This document shows, piece by piece, positions 5,771-7,811 of a stretch of DNA of 7,811 nt. The position numbers and the translations under genes were made by a program. The DNA is from Acidobacteriota bacterium (GTDB lineage: Bacteria > Acidobacteriota > Thermoanaerobaculia > Multivoradales > JAHEKO01). Where the stretch lies: NCBI GenBank assembly GCA_024638355.1, contig JAHEKO010000166.1:1-7811 (forward strand), read 5' to 3'. How positions within the stretch are numbered: the stretch's first letter is position 1; each line of letters begins with the position of its first letter. The notes under the pieces are model-generated. The model had not been told where the DNA came from and made no database searches. It was given only the letters and a program-made list of their open reading frames with translations.

Positions 5771-7811
<2,041 letters not shown>

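Overview
The window is GC-rich (about two thirds to 70% by eye), so long spurious reading frames run antisense to every real gene. The real genes were chosen by signal peptides, family motifs and continuity of composition. The outer-membrane barrel and the exported proteins indicate a Gram-negative bacterium. The large secreted GDSL protein, with fibronectin-like repeats and a short beta-rich C-terminal tail, is a style I associate with Acidobacteriota (Thermoanaerobaculia-like) environmental genomes. That placement is inference at low confidence.

Layout, left to right. (1) The last 14 codons of a plus-strand gene, possibly GtrA-like, end at base 45. They converge tail to tail with (2) a minus-strand class I SAM-dependent methyltransferase (42-839), and the two stop codons overlap. 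(3) Upstream of it on the same strand lies a 973-residue secreted protein (919-3840). It combines a propeller-like N-terminal region, a central SGNH/GDSL hydrolase domain, three disulfide-loop FnIII-like repeats and a C-terminal beta domain. (4) A 247-bp divergent intergenic region (3841-4087) separates it from plus-strand genes. (5) 4088-4981 encodes an exported protein of unknown function. (6) 5144-5710 encodes a small outer-membrane beta-barrel protein with an unusually AT-rich promoter region. (7) From a TTG start at 5771 to the window end runs a P1B-type copper-transporting ATPase, cut off before its ATP-binding end. It carries two near-identical tandem YHS domains and a CPMHP/CPFCGM heavy-metal-binding module in front of the pump.

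Functionally, the right-hand part looks like envelope and metal-homeostasis genes. The barrel protein and the ATPase are 60 bp apart on the same strand, but each has its own promoter-like sequence, so co-function is only a possibility. The left-hand part (secreted hydrolase, methyltransferase, possible GtrA tail) suggests exported or surface-carbohydrate functions without a clear pathway.

I found no tRNA, rRNA, CRISPR array, insertion sequence or phage gene. The strongest unusual signals are the recent in-frame 150-bp YHS duplication, the composite GDSL protein with an odd catalytic spacing, and a nested hairpin covering the likely ribosome-binding site of the ATPase. I see no convincing wholly new multi-gene system here.
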